DNA of 12,996 bases from an uncultured Anaerolineaceae bacterium (GCA_937897615.1 CALCNO010000094.1:1-12996); one strand, 5' to 3'. Positions 1-7,179 are shown, counted from the stretch's first letter. Notes: a model not told the origin generated them from the letters alone. Numbers and translations: made by a program.

Positions 1-620
1 TTGCCCACGTTGCGCGTGCGCCCCAAAAAGGTCTCGTCCTCGGTGACCACTTTGCGGTAGTGTTTGGTGCGCTCTTCCAAAAAGTCCATGCCTTTGAGCA
101 GCGCATCTTTTTGTTTATCGCTGATGTCGATCTTAACGCCGCCGAGCACATTGGCGGAATAATTCACGCGGTTGCCGCTGATCGTTTCCAGCAGTTCCAT
201 CACCGTCTCGCGGTCGCGCCAGGAGAACATGAAGAGCGTATCGAACCCGCCCTCGTGAGCCGCCACGCCCAGCCACAGCAGATGGCTGTGAATGCGCTCC
301 AACTCGGCCACCAGTTCGCGGATGGCCTGGGCGCGCGGGGGCGCCTGCACGCCGGCCAGCTTCTCCACACCCAGGGCAAAGGCCATGGCGTGCACGTGTG
401 AGCAAATGCCGCACACACGCTCCATCAAGTACAGGTCCTGCACCCAGGTGCGCGCCTCGGCGCCTTTTTCCATGCCGCGGTGCACAAACCCCAGGCGGGC
501 GCTGGCATGGGTGACGATCTCGCCGTCCACGGTGAATTCAAAATGGCCGGGCTCTTTCAGCGCCGGGTGCTGCGGGCCAATGGGAACAATGAATTTTTCG
601 GGTGTCATTGGGGAAGTCAT
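1..620 (-). CDS. Group 4 [NiFe] hydrogenase large subunit (NuoD-like), N-terminal part, cut by window edge
   Basis: This is the first 206 codons of the catalytic large subunit; the rest lies beyond position 1. Known for the family: it holds the Ni-Fe centre that interconverts H2 and protons, on the cytoplasmic face of a membrane complex. The N-terminal motif is intact: Arg68-x-Cys70-Gly-x-Cys73-x3-His77 (RVCGICSHVH, about 391-418). Complex I NuoD proteins have lost these cysteines, so this reads as a real hydrogenase. Other family marks are GPQHPALKEP near residue 15 and GFVHRGMEK near 44. The C-terminal DPCxxC-type motif is outside the window and untested. The ATG at 620 overlaps the upstream stop (ATGA) and has AAGGAG 7 nt before it; a second Met at codon 5 is a less likely start. 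Translational coupling to the NuoC-like gene is likely. I am sure of the superfamily and fairly sure of the hydrogenase assignment. Confidence 0.88.
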   Translation of the reverse strand, partial: MTSPMTPEKFIVPIGPQHPALKEPGHFEFTVDGEIVTHASARLGFVHRGMEKGAEARTWVQDLYLMERVCGICSHVHAMAFALGVEKLAGVQAPPRAQAIRELVAELERIHSHLLWLGVAAHEGGFDTLFMFSWRDRETVMELLETISGNRVNYSANVLGGVKIDISDKQKDALLKGMDFLEERTKHYRKVVTEDETFLGRTRNVG

Positions 621-1141
621 GAGCACACTCCTTCTTCAGGGGTTACTTCTTTCAAACCGGTAAAAGATTTGCGCAACGGGTAAACGCCAGCGGGCCAGTT
701 TTCCGGCAGCACCAGGCGGTCGGTGTTTGGCGCGCCGCGGAAGGTGATGCCCAGCAATTCCGCCGCTTCGCGCTCAAAGAGCGTGGCGGAACTAAGAATA
801 TCGCAGATGGAATCAATGCTGGTATCCGCGTAAGGCAGGCGCGCACGCAGCGTGGCCACTGCCGCTCCGCGGCAAAAGTGGTAGAGCACTTCCACATATC
901 CCTTGTCGGGCAGGGGTTTCTTCTCTTTTGTGGCTTCGTCCACCTCATACTCCGGCTGGTCCAGCGCGGTGATTGCCGAGAGATAGCCCCAGTGACCGTC
1001 GCGCAGGATTGCCTTTGCAGCCGCTTTGATATCGGCGGCATCGATCAGCATATCCACACGGTTTTCCTCGGGCCGCGTGATGGCCTTTGCCATCTTTGCC
1101 AGCAGAGACTCGGCCAACTTCAGATCGTCTTCTAATGCCAT
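617..1141 (-). CDS. NuoC-like hydrogenase subunit (30 kDa subunit family)
   Basis: A 174-residue soluble subunit of the NADH dehydrogenase 30 kDa / NuoC family. In group 4 hydrogenases and complex I it packs against the large subunit in the peripheral arm and has no cofactor of its own. The family signature lies at residues 121-160: LFEREAAELLGI, then FRGAPNTDRL and LPENWPAGVYPLRKSF, matching the ERExx(D/E)LxGI...PLRK pattern. Residues 1-60 form the usual alpha/beta lead-in. The length is normal for a stand-alone NuoC, so it is not fused to NuoD. The ATG at 1141 has GGAGG 4 nt upstream, 15 nt after the NuoB-like stop. Its TGA overlaps the next ATG by the ATGA arrangement. I see no membrane segments. 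Confidence 0.9.
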   Translation of the reverse strand: MALEDDLKLAESLLAKMAKAITRPEENRVDMLIDAADIKAAAKAILRDGHWGYLSAITALDQPEYEVDEATKEKKPLPDKGYVEVLYHFCRGAAVATLRARLPYADTSIDSICDILSSATLFEREAAELLGITFRGAPNTDRLVLPENWPAGVYPLRKSFTGLKEVTPEEGVCS

Positions 1142-1156
1142 TATTCCTCCGTTTTC

Positions 1157-1603
1157 CTAGTTCTGCAGGGTCTTGAGCAATTCCACCACCCCGTGGATGA
1201 TGGCTTCTGGCCGCGGCGGGCAGCCGGGCACATACACATTGACCGGGATCACTTCGCTGATATCGCCAACCACGTTGTAGCAGCCCTGGAACACGCCGCC
1301 GGAGATGCCGCAGGAACCCACGGCCACCACAAACTTTGGCTCCGGCATTTGCTCATAAATGCGCACCAGGCGGTCGCGCGCCTGCAGGGTCACCGGGCCG
1401 GTGCAGATGAGCACATCCGCGTGGCGCGGGCTGCCCTGCAGCTTGATGCCAAAGCGTTCCACATCATAGCGCGGGGTCAGCGTGGCCAGAATTTCAATAT
1501 CGCAGCCGTTGCACGAACCGCTGTTGAAATGGATTGCCCAGGGGGAATTTACCCGTGCCCAGGTCTTTAATTTGTCCATTACTGTTGTCGCAAGATTTTC
1601 CAT
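1157..1603 (-). CDS. [NiFe] hydrogenase small subunit, NuoB-like, proximal [4Fe-4S]
   Basis: This 148-residue subunit carries the iron-sulfur cluster nearest the catalytic site and passes electrons between it and the rest of the peripheral arm. Cluster ligands visible are Cys31 and Cys34 (GSCNGCDIE), Cys98 (GSCGISGG) and Cys128 (PGCPPRP). The Cys-x-x-Cys spacing in the first motif is the hydrogenase form; complex I NuoB usually has adjacent cysteines there. This independently supports the hydrogenase call for the operon. Cys67 and Cys108 are extra and probably not ligands. I chose the ATG at 1603 because GGAGG sits 8 nt before it. An in-frame TTG at 1618 would place the start on top of that ribosome site and is rejected. 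Stop TAG is 15 nt before the NuoC-like gene. Confidence 0.92.
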   Translation of the reverse strand: MENLATTVMDKLKTWARVNSPWAIHFNSGSCNGCDIEILATLTPRYDVERFGIKLQGSPRHADVLICTGPVTLQARDRLVRIYEQMPEPKFVVAVGSCGISGGVFQGCYNVVGDISEVIPVNVYVPGCPPRPEAIIHGVVELLKTLQN

Positions 1604-1625
1604 TCGCCAGTCCTCCAATGTCCGC

Positions 1626-1937
1626 TCAGCCCAGGATCAGGGCCAGCAGCGCCAGGATCAAACCGATAATGTACACCAGCAGTTTCACGTCAACTGCCCC
1701 GGTACCGATGACGAGCATCCCCAGGTGCAACAGCGCAAAGAAAAAAGCGATCAGGAAGAATGGGCGGTAACCCGGTGAGGCCAGAGAAGTGGCCGCTTCT
1801 TCGCCGCTGCCGTAAAGCGAGGATTTTTCAGGAGAGGGCTTCTCTTTGCCGGCCAGTCCTTTGCCGACAAAATAGATGGCGCACACAAGCGGGAGGTAAA
1901 TGAGGAACGCCAGAGGGGGAGTGAGTAAGATATCCAT
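1626..1937 (-). CDS. NuoA/ND3-like small membrane subunit
   Basis: A 103-residue protein with three hydrophobic stretches (about 8-28, 58-78 and 84-102), the layout of NuoA/ND3. In complex I this subunit lies at the junction of peripheral and membrane arms and its loop after helix 1 contacts NuoD. The loop here (about 29-57) contains LYGSGEEAATSL, recalling the YExGxxP-type loop, followed by YRPFFLIAFFFALLHLGMLVI where complex I has a helix with an acidic Phe-Asp-Val-Glu patch. That acidic patch is replaced by Leu-His-Leu-Gly. It is therefore a diverged NuoA homologue and not a canonical one. AAGGAG lies 9 nt before the ATG, and the gene lies between the NuoN-like and NuoB-like genes. Family assignment rests on topology, loop and position; identity to named families was not measured. 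Confidence 0.72.
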   Translation of the reverse strand: MDILLTPPLAFLIYLPLVCAIYFVGKGLAGKEKPSPEKSSLYGSGEEAATSLASPGYRPFFLIAFFFALLHLGMLVIGTGAVDVKLLVYIIGLILALLALILG

Positions 1938-1950
1938 TTGCCTGTTCTCC

Positions 1951-3456
1951 TTAGTTCACAAAGAAGTACATCAGTGCGTTAGCCGGTAAATTCGTCAGGA
2001 ATTGTACCGAGGTCGGCCAAACACCGATCACCACAATTGCCAGGGTCAGCAGCACCAGCGGAATCGCCATCACCCAGGGGATGGATTTGCCACGCTGCAC
2101 GGCTTCAGAGGGTTCGCGGCGGTACATGCGGTTGATCATGGGCGCGTAGTAAGCCAGCGAGAGCACGCTGTTCAGTCCGATGAACGCTACCAGCACCCAC
2201 GCCCACGCAGTTTGCGGCGCGGCGGCGGCGATCAAAATCTGCCACTTGGACATGAACCCGGCAAACGGCGGCAGCCCGCCCAGGCTGAGCAGTGCCGCGC
2301 TGAGGCAAAAAGCCAGCAGCGGGTACTTACGCGAAGCACCGTTCAGGTCCTCCAGCATCAGCACGCCATGCCGGCCATTGGCAATGAACAGGGCATACAT
2401 CAGCGCGCCCACCGCCAGAAAGGCCAGGCCTTTCATCAGCGCGTGGGTGATGAGGTGGAAGAAACCGCCGGCGGCGCCCATCGTCTGCGCAAAGGTGAAG
2501 GAAACGCCAAAACCCACCAGCATGTAGCCCACATGGGCAATGCTGGAATACGCCAGCAGGCGTTTGACCTCGGTCTGGCGCAGCGCCATCAGGTTGCCCA
2601 CCAGAATGTTGAGGCAGCCAAAGGCCAGCAAAATCGGCCCCCAGGCTCCGCCCACCTTGCCCAGCAGGCTCAGGCTGCGCAGCATGGCAATCAGCCCGGC
2701 CTCAATGACAATACCGGAGAGCATGGCGCTGATGCCGGAAGGTGCGCGCGAATGCGCATCCGGCAGCCAGGTATGCAAGGGCACCAGGGAGGCTTTTACG
2801 CCGAATCCAACGATCAGCAGGATGCCACCGATGACGGTAAAGGCGCCGGCGCTGGTATCCAGATACCAGATGTACTGGAAGGAGGTTGAGCCGGTAACCG
2901 AGAAGATGATGGCAATGCCCAGCAGCACCAGCGCCGAACCGATGGCCGACTGTACCAGATACTTAAAACCGGCTTCAAGCGATTCTGCCTGGTCGTTGTA
3001 AAAGGCCACCAGCAGATAAGTGCTCACAGCCATGCCCTCAAACCAGATCCACATGGTAAAGAGATCGTAGGAGTAAGCCAGGCCGATGATACAGCCGATG
3101 GTGATCAGCAGCAGGGCGTAGAATTTCTCCTCGCCTTTTTCGCCGCGGATGTAGCGGAAGGAAAAGAGCACGGAGCAGGCCCCCAGCACCAACGCCACCG
3201 CGCTAACGAGCAGGCCAATGGTGTCGAACACCATCAGCGTTTCGCCAACGTACATGGAAAGGCTGCCCTCGGCCATGGCCGTTTTGAGGCCAAAGCCTAC
3301 CAGCACCATCTCGGCCAGCAGCACCAGCAAAGACAATATCTTGGCAAGTCCCATGCCCCAGAGCGCATTCTTGCGCACCGAGATCCTGCCAATGAGATAA
3401 ACGATAGGAGAAGCCACCAACGGGAGCGCGAGGATACTCAGCATAAGATAATTCAT
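1951..3456 (-). CDS. NuoN/NuoM/MrpD-like proton-conducting antiporter subunit
   Basis: A 501-residue polytopic membrane protein of the proton-conducting transporter family, with roughly fourteen hydrophobic segments. Residues known to matter for ion movement can be placed: Glu140 in helix 5 (IWFEGMAVSTY), Lys221 in broken helix 7 (GVKASLVPLHTWLPDAHSRA), Lys342 after His338 in helix 8-9 region (HALMKGLAF) and Lys404 in helix 12 (GFMSKWQ). SLGGLPPFAGFMSKW at about 391-405 recalls NuoN. The role inferred is one of two ion-pumping modules of the hydrogenase membrane arm. The start ATG at 3456 has TAGGAG 6 nt upstream and follows the NuoL-like stop by 1 nt. Which of NuoM, NuoN, MrpD or HyfF is closest needs a tree. 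Confidence 0.87.
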   Translation of the reverse strand: MNYLMLSILALPLVASPIVYLIGRISVRKNALWGMGLAKILSLLVLLAEMVLVGFGLKTAMAEGSLSMYVGETLMVFDTIGLLVSAVALVLGACSVLFSFRYIRGEKGEEKFYALLLITIGCIIGLAYSYDLFTMWIWFEGMAVSTYLLVAFYNDQAESLEAGFKYLVQSAIGSALVLLGIAIIFSVTGSTSFQYIWYLDTSAGAFTVIGGILLIVGFGVKASLVPLHTWLPDAHSRAPSGISAMLSGIVIEAGLIAMLRSLSLLGKVGGAWGPILLAFGCLNILVGNLMALRQTEVKRLLAYSSIAHVGYMLVGFGVSFTFAQTMGAAGGFFHLITHALMKGLAFLAVGALMYALFIANGRHGVLMLEDLNGASRKYPLLAFCLSAALLSLGGLPPFAGFMSKWQILIAAAAPQTAWAWVLVAFIGLNSVLSLAYYAPMINRMYRREPSEAVQRGKSIPWVMAIPLVLLTLAIVVIGVWPTSVQFLTNLPANALMYFFVN

Positions 3457-3457
3457 A

Positions 3458-5203
3458 TCAGGCTCCTATCAGCACGTAGATGAGAAGAACTACAACCGCT
3501 GCAACGATCCCCAGCACATTCCAGCTCAAGTGGCCCGTCTGCGTATTGCGTAATGTTTCGGCAAGCCCCTGCGTGGTGCGGGAAACCGCCCCATTGATGG
3601 CCTCAAAGCCAAAGCTGTTCTCAGCCGCCCAACGCAGGCTCTTCAAACCTTCGATGAGGCCGGCCAGGCGTGACCGCAACAGCCACAGGGCAACACCAAG
3701 CGCAATCACCGCCAGCGCAATGAGGGTCGGAATACTGAGCACCTCGTGCAGCAATTCCTTCAACGGGAAGGGTTCAATGCCGTGGTACGGCAGCGATTGC
3801 CCCAGCAGCACCGAGAAGCGCCCAGCCGCTAGCCAGGATACCACAGCGGCCGCGGCCAGCGGGGCCAGCGCCACCTTCATAGCAAGGGCGGTCTTGTGCG
3901 CATGATAATCGCTGCGGGGTTCACCGCGGAAGACCAGCCAGAAGCAGCGCGCCGTGTACAACGCCGTCAGGCCGGCCACGATCACCATCACCACATACAT
4001 CCAGAAAGGCCCGTTCTTGAGGCCGGTTTCCAGCACCAGTTCCTTGCTCCAAAAACCGTTGAGGATGGGGATGCCCGCCAGCGCCAGCGCGCCAATGGCA
4101 AAGACCGCCTGCACAAAGGGCATCTTTTTACCCACGCCGCCCATTGCCTGCATATCGCGTGTACCGATGTTGTGGATCACCGCGCCTGCCGCCAGAAAGA
4201 GCAGCGCCTTGAAGATGGCATGGCTAAAGAGGTGGAACTGGCTGGCAAAGACACTGCCCGCGCCCACCGCATACACCATGTAGCCCAACTGGCTGACGGT
4301 GGAATAGGCCAGCACACGTTTGAGGTCATTCGCCACCAGCGCCATCACTGCCGCCAGCAGGGCAGAGAGCATGCCCACGATCATCACCGCCTCGTTCCAG
4401 TGCGGCACATCTTTGAAAGCCGGATAAAAGCGCGCCAACAGGTACACACCGGCATTCACCATCGTGGCTGCATGGATGAGGGCACTGATGGGTGAAGGAG
4501 CTTCCATCGCGTCCGGCAGCCAGGTCTGGAAGGGGAACTGCGCCGATTTTGCCGCCGCGGCGATGAGAAAGCCAAACGCCAGCACGCCCAGCACATTGGC
4601 GGGCAGCGCCGCGGGGTTGGCCAAAAAGTTGTTGAAGTCGAAAGAACCGGTGAATACATAGAGCACCACGCTGCCCAGCAGCAGCCCAACGCCGCCGATG
4701 GAGGTGATTAGCAGTGCCTTGATGCCGCCCTTCACCGCTTTGGGGTCGTCATTGTGGAAGGCAATCAGCGCGTAAGAGCACAGCGCGGTGATCTCCCAAA
4801 ATACGAACATCAGCATCATGTTGCTGGTGAGCACCAGGCCCACCATCGCGCCGATGAAGAAGAGCACAAAGGCGTAATAACGTCCAAGCTGCGCTTCGCC
4901 CTTCATGTAGCTGGTAGAGAAGATCACTGCCAGCGCGCCGATGCTGGTGGCTACAATGCTCAGGAACAGCCCCAGGCCATCGGGCACAAAGGTGTAATCG
5001 CCAAACACGCTCCCCATCGAAAGGGTCACGCTGGCGTTATCGGATACCTGCGGCAGCAGCGCGATGGCACAGCCGGAGGCCGCCAGGGCAAACGCCACCG
5101 CCAGCCAGTGCTGCACCTTCTCGTGCCGGTCGCCGATCCACCACACCAGCAGTGCTCCCAGCCAGGGTAAACCAATCGTCAACAGGGTCAATGTCGTTGT
5201 CAT
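3458..5203 (-). CDS. NuoL-like proton-conducting antiporter subunit
   Basis: A 581-residue polytopic protein, close in size to NuoL (about 610). Key positions align with the E. coli NuoL set: Glu137 (FVFWEITALCSY), Lys219 with FPFQTWLPDAMEAPSP, His244 (LIHAATMVNAG), Lys332 (HAIFKALLF) and Lys387 (GFWSKEL). The end is NuoL-like too: a long amphipathic stretch after about residue 500, then RNTQTGHLSWNVLG and a last membrane helix (about 560-580), as in NuoL, whose lateral helix leads to a final anchor. Inferred role: the distal pumping module of the hydrogenase complex. The start ATG at 5203 has GAGG 6 nt upstream, 3 nt after the NuoK-like stop. The product could be listed as a Hyf/Mrp A-type subunit, but the C-terminal anchor favours NuoL. 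Confidence 0.89.
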   Translation of the reverse strand: MTTTLTLLTIGLPWLGALLVWWIGDRHEKVQHWLAVAFALAASGCAIALLPQVSDNASVTLSMGSVFGDYTFVPDGLGLFLSIVATSIGALAVIFSTSYMKGEAQLGRYYAFVLFFIGAMVGLVLTSNMMLMFVFWEITALCSYALIAFHNDDPKAVKGGIKALLITSIGGVGLLLGSVVLYVFTGSFDFNNFLANPAALPANVLGVLAFGFLIAAAAKSAQFPFQTWLPDAMEAPSPISALIHAATMVNAGVYLLARFYPAFKDVPHWNEAVMIVGMLSALLAAVMALVANDLKRVLAYSTVSQLGYMVYAVGAGSVFASQFHLFSHAIFKALLFLAAGAVIHNIGTRDMQAMGGVGKKMPFVQAVFAIGALALAGIPILNGFWSKELVLETGLKNGPFWMYVVMVIVAGLTALYTARCFWLVFRGEPRSDYHAHKTALAMKVALAPLAAAAVVSWLAAGRFSVLLGQSLPYHGIEPFPLKELLHEVLSIPTLIALAVIALGVALWLLRSRLAGLIEGLKSLRWAAENSFGFEAINGAVSRTTQGLAETLRNTQTGHLSWNVLGIVAAVVVLLIYVLIGA

Positions 5204-5206
5204 GGG

Positions 5207-5518
5207 TTACCTCTTGAGGGATGAAATGGTTTTGATGTCCAGGCTGCCGGTGCGCAGTTTGATCTGCACCGCCAGCGCCAGGCCCACCACAGCCACAATG
5301 GTATCGGCCACAATGATCGTCAGGCCGTAGGTCTGGCCCATGTTCGGGTTCTTCACCAGGCTGGCCGCCAGCATAAAGGCGATCACGGCGCCTTTGACCA
5401 GGATCTGCAAGCCAATGATCACTTTGATCATATTGCGGGTGGCCAGAATGCAATACAGGCCAATGCCTGCCAGGCCAAGAATGACAATGAGAACAACAAG
5501 CGGAACCGGGATGTTCAT
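5207..5518 (-). CDS. NuoK-like (MnhC-related) small membrane subunit
   Basis: A 103-residue, three-helix membrane protein alignable end to end with NuoK: helix 1 (about 7-27), helix 2 (NMIKVIIGLQILVKGAVIAF, 29-48), helix 3 (about 66-86), and a cytoplasmic tail SLDIKTISSLKR like the NLNIDSVSEMRG tail of E. coli NuoK. In complex I, Glu36 and Glu72 in helices 2 and 3 carry the proton path. Here the first is Gln38 and the second position is hydrophobic, while Lys42 and Asp72 lie nearby. The homology is clear but the charged path has been rearranged, as in Mrp MnhC-type proteins. The ATG overlaps the upstream stop (ATGA), with GAGGAGG 7 nt before it. Confidence 0.85.
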   Translation of the reverse strand: MNIPVPLVVLIVILGLAGIGLYCILATRNMIKVIIGLQILVKGAVIAFMLAASLVKNPNMGQTYGLTIIVADTIVAVVGLALAVQIKLRTGSLDIKTISSLKR

Positions 5519-6003
5519 TCTTTATCCTCCTCGCTTGAGGCGGTTTTTGAAGGCGCCAGCACACCAATCACCCCCAGAACGCCGGCAAAGATCAATACCA
5601 CCTGGAGGACAATATCGAGATAACGCGAATCCCAATTGATGGCGGAAGCCATTGGCTCTGAGGCTGGCAGCGAAACCACCCCCAGGGTCTTGAGAATGAG
5701 GAATAGCGCCAACCCGGCGGCGATCATCAGACTGCCCCAGGCATACGGCTTGGGCAGCACTGATTCGGCAGTGAGCACTTCTTCGCCGGAGATATTGATG
5801 GCAAAGACGAACAGCACGGTTACCAGCCCTGCGCCAACGCTCAATTCAATGACTGCAATGTGCGCCCCGCCCAAAAGGTAGAGCATTAAAGCCGTCAGCG
5901 CACTGGCCAGCGCCAGCCAGATGGCTGAAATGAGCAAGCGGCGGGAGGCAATCGCCAGCACAGCGCAAGCGAGAAGCCCCGCCCCTACAAGAATGAATTC
6001 CAT
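5515..6003 (-). CDS. NuoJ/MbhD-like membrane subunit, first gene of the hydrogenase operon
   Basis: A 162-residue protein with about five hydrophobic segments (2-18, 24-44, 50-72, 88-108, 128-150). The third, AVIELSVGAGLVTVLFVFAI, combines the NuoJ helix 3 pattern (VGA..VLF.F) with the membrane glutamate (Glu53) and VGAGL of MbhD/DUF4040 domains from Mrp-type antiporters. The tail is short and acidic (SSEEDKE). It probably sits in the membrane arm next to the NuoK-like protein. I start it at the ATG at 6003, which has GGGAGG 6 nt upstream. A frame open to 6126 adds 41 residues without such a site and is not used. As the first gene it follows the leader and promoter region at 6004-6198. NuoJ versus MbhD is not settled by eye. 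Confidence 0.8.
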   Translation of the reverse strand: MEFILVGAGLLACAVLAIASRRLLISAIWLALASALTALMLYLLGGAHIAVIELSVGAGLVTVLFVFAINISGEEVLTAESVLPKPYAWGSLMIAAGLALFLILKTLGVVSLPASEPMASAINWDSRYLDIVLQVVLIFAGVLGVIGVLAPSKTASSEEDKE

Positions 6004-6055
6004 TGAAGTCCTCCCGGTACTCTTGAAGAATAATGGAACCAAAGACCTGCAAGCC

Positions 6056-6104
6056 CGTGCTTCCTGTCTGCCCGCTCCTATGGAGTTATTGAGGAGAAAG
6101 CACG
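6056..6104 (-). promoter_or_regulatory. Stem-loop in the hydrogenase operon leader
   Basis: Read on the minus strand, CGTGCTTTC (6104-6096) can pair with GGAAGCACG (6064-6056): nine pairs including one G-U. The enclosed loop holds a small hairpin, CTCC-ATA-GGAG (6085-6075). It lies about 50 nt before the ribosome site of the first hydrogenase gene. There is no following T-run, so it is not a plain terminator. I match it to no known riboswitch; a regulatory or stabilising role is inference. Confidence 0.4.
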
Positions 6105-6112
6105 ATGCGGAA

Positions 6113-6142
6113 ACTGTAAGGCGCAAACCCTTGAAGTGTCAA
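6113..6142 (-). promoter_or_regulatory. Candidate promoter of the hydrogenase operon
   Basis: On the minus strand a perfect TTGACA (6142-6137) is followed after 18 nt by TACAGT (6118-6113), 4 of 6 matches to TATAAT. Transcription would start near 6106 and run into the stem-loop leader. A competing pair is TTGATA (6175-6170) with TATAAT (6150-6145) at a 19-nt spacing. Either is plausible for a housekeeping sigma factor; the choice is uncertain. Confidence 0.35.
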
Positions 6143-6158
6143 CAATTATAATTATAAT
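6131..6158 (+). promoter_or_regulatory. Candidate promoter of the ATP-grasp gene
   Basis: TTGAAG (6131-6136) is followed after 16 nt by TATAAT (6153-6158), with a second TATAAT just before it (6147-6152). Transcription would start near 6165, giving a leader of about 34 nt to the ATG at 6199. It overlaps the candidate divergent hydrogenase promoter, so the two directions may compete for polymerase. Confidence 0.5.
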
Positions 6159-6198
6159 CAATTCGTTTTTATCAACGATTTATGGAGAAATAACCAGA

Positions 6199-7176
6199 AT
6201 GAAAATTGCCTTGTTGGCAAACCTGAAAGAGGATGCACCAAACAATCCGGAGGACCCCCCTGGACGGTGGGATGATCTGGATGACCAAATCACGGTGGAC
6301 GAGATCCTGAAATCCTTTATGGAACTCGGCCACGAAGGCAAGTATTTCCCCGCAGTTTTAGACTCAATTGAAGAATTAAAAAAGTTCAAGCCCGACCTGG
6401 TATTCAATTCCTCCGAAGGCCACTTTGGAGATTCACGCGAGGCACAGATCCCGGCCGTGCTGGATATGCTGCGCATCCCCTATACCTGCGCCGGCGTCAT
6501 GGGCATGATGCTCTCGCATAACAAGCAACTGGCCAAGCGCCAGTTCCTCACCATGGGCCTGCCCACAGCCAAGTTCATGGTAGTCTCAGACCCCAATGAA
6601 ATCCCGGAAAGCGACCTGCGCTACCCGATGTTCGTCAAGCCCGCCTCCGAAGGCTCGTCGATCGGCATCAATGAGCATGCCGTTGTGCGCAATTATGTTG
6701 AGCTGGTGCGCCAGGTCACCTGGGCGCTTGAAACCACCCACTCGTTGATCCTGGTGGAAGAATACATTGAAGGCCGCGAATTCACCGTCGGTGTGCTGGG
6801 GGATGAAGCCCTGCCCATCGTGGAGATCGTTTCTCCCACCGGCTTTTACTCCTACGAGCAAAAAGAGGATTTGGAAAGCGCCGTTTACCGCGTCTGCCCA
6901 GCCAAACTGACCGACGCGCAGACCAGAGAGTTCCAGCACATTGCTCTGGCTGCCAAAAAGGCTCTGCACCTGGAAGACGTATGCCGCATGGACATGCGCA
7001 TGGACAATGCCGGCAACCCCTACATCCTTGAGGTCAACCCCATCCCGCTGATGTACCCCGATCCCAAACAGGCTTCGCTGGTGTATGCCGCCTTCGCCAT
7101 CGGCTACACCTACACCGATATCGTGCGCAAGATCATCGCCTCCGCGGCCAAGCGCTGGCACCTGAATCAGTACTAA
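6199..7176 (+). CDS. D-Ala-D-Ala ligase-like ATP-grasp enzyme, substrate uncertain
   Basis: A 325-residue cytoplasmic protein with the fold and order of D-alanine-D-alanine ligases. Family enzymes use ATP to form an acyl-phosphate and join an amino group to it. Visible are the N-terminal domain with FNSSEGHFGDSREAQIPAVL (69-88) and IPYT, the ATP-binding Lys147 in FVKPASEGSSIG, the hinge LVEEYIEGREFTVGVL (185-200), and metal/phosphate residues Arg263, Asp265, Glu278 and Asn280 (ILEVNPIP). After that Asn, ligases usually have T-x-PGMT, which helps bind the second D-Ala; here it is PIPLMYPDPKQASLV. The early LHGxxGEDG motif is also replaced. Catalysis looks intact but the substrates may differ. 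The ATG at 6199 has GGAG 10 nt upstream. Upstream ATGs lack a site and overlap the promoter. It is a single-gene unit ending in a terminator. Confidence 0.8.
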   Translation: MKIALLANLKEDAPNNPEDPPGRWDDLDDQITVDEILKSFMELGHEGKYFPAVLDSIEELKKFKPDLVFNSSEGHFGDSREAQIPAVLDMLRIPYTCAGVMGMMLSHNKQLAKRQFLTMGLPTAKFMVVSDPNEIPESDLRYPMFVKPASEGSSIGINEHAVVRNYVELVRQVTWALETTHSLILVEEYIEGREFTVGVLGDEALPIVEIVSPTGFYSYEQKEDLESAVYRVCPAKLTDAQTREFQHIALAAKKALHLEDVCRMDMRMDNAGNPYILEVNPIPLMYPDPKQASLVYAAFAIGYTYTDIVRKIIASAAKRWHLNQY

Positions 7177-7179
7177 GAA

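Noticed and set aside
2002..2889. Long open frame on the plus strand opposite the NuoN-like gene
   Set aside because: Its product is low-complexity (His, Gln and Arg rich) with no motif, and it lies fully inside a well-supported gene.
1..6003. Ordinary NADH:quinone oxidoreductase (complex I) operon
   Set aside because: The NuoB-like protein has the CxxC hydrogenase spacing and the NuoD-like protein keeps RxCGxCxxxH. No NuoE/F/G genes are seen, and the order J-K-L-N-A-B-C-D is not the usual nuo order.
6143..6160. AATTATAATTATAATCA as a microsatellite or replication element
   Set aside because: It is too short, with only two repeat units, and is better explained as overlapping -10 boxes.
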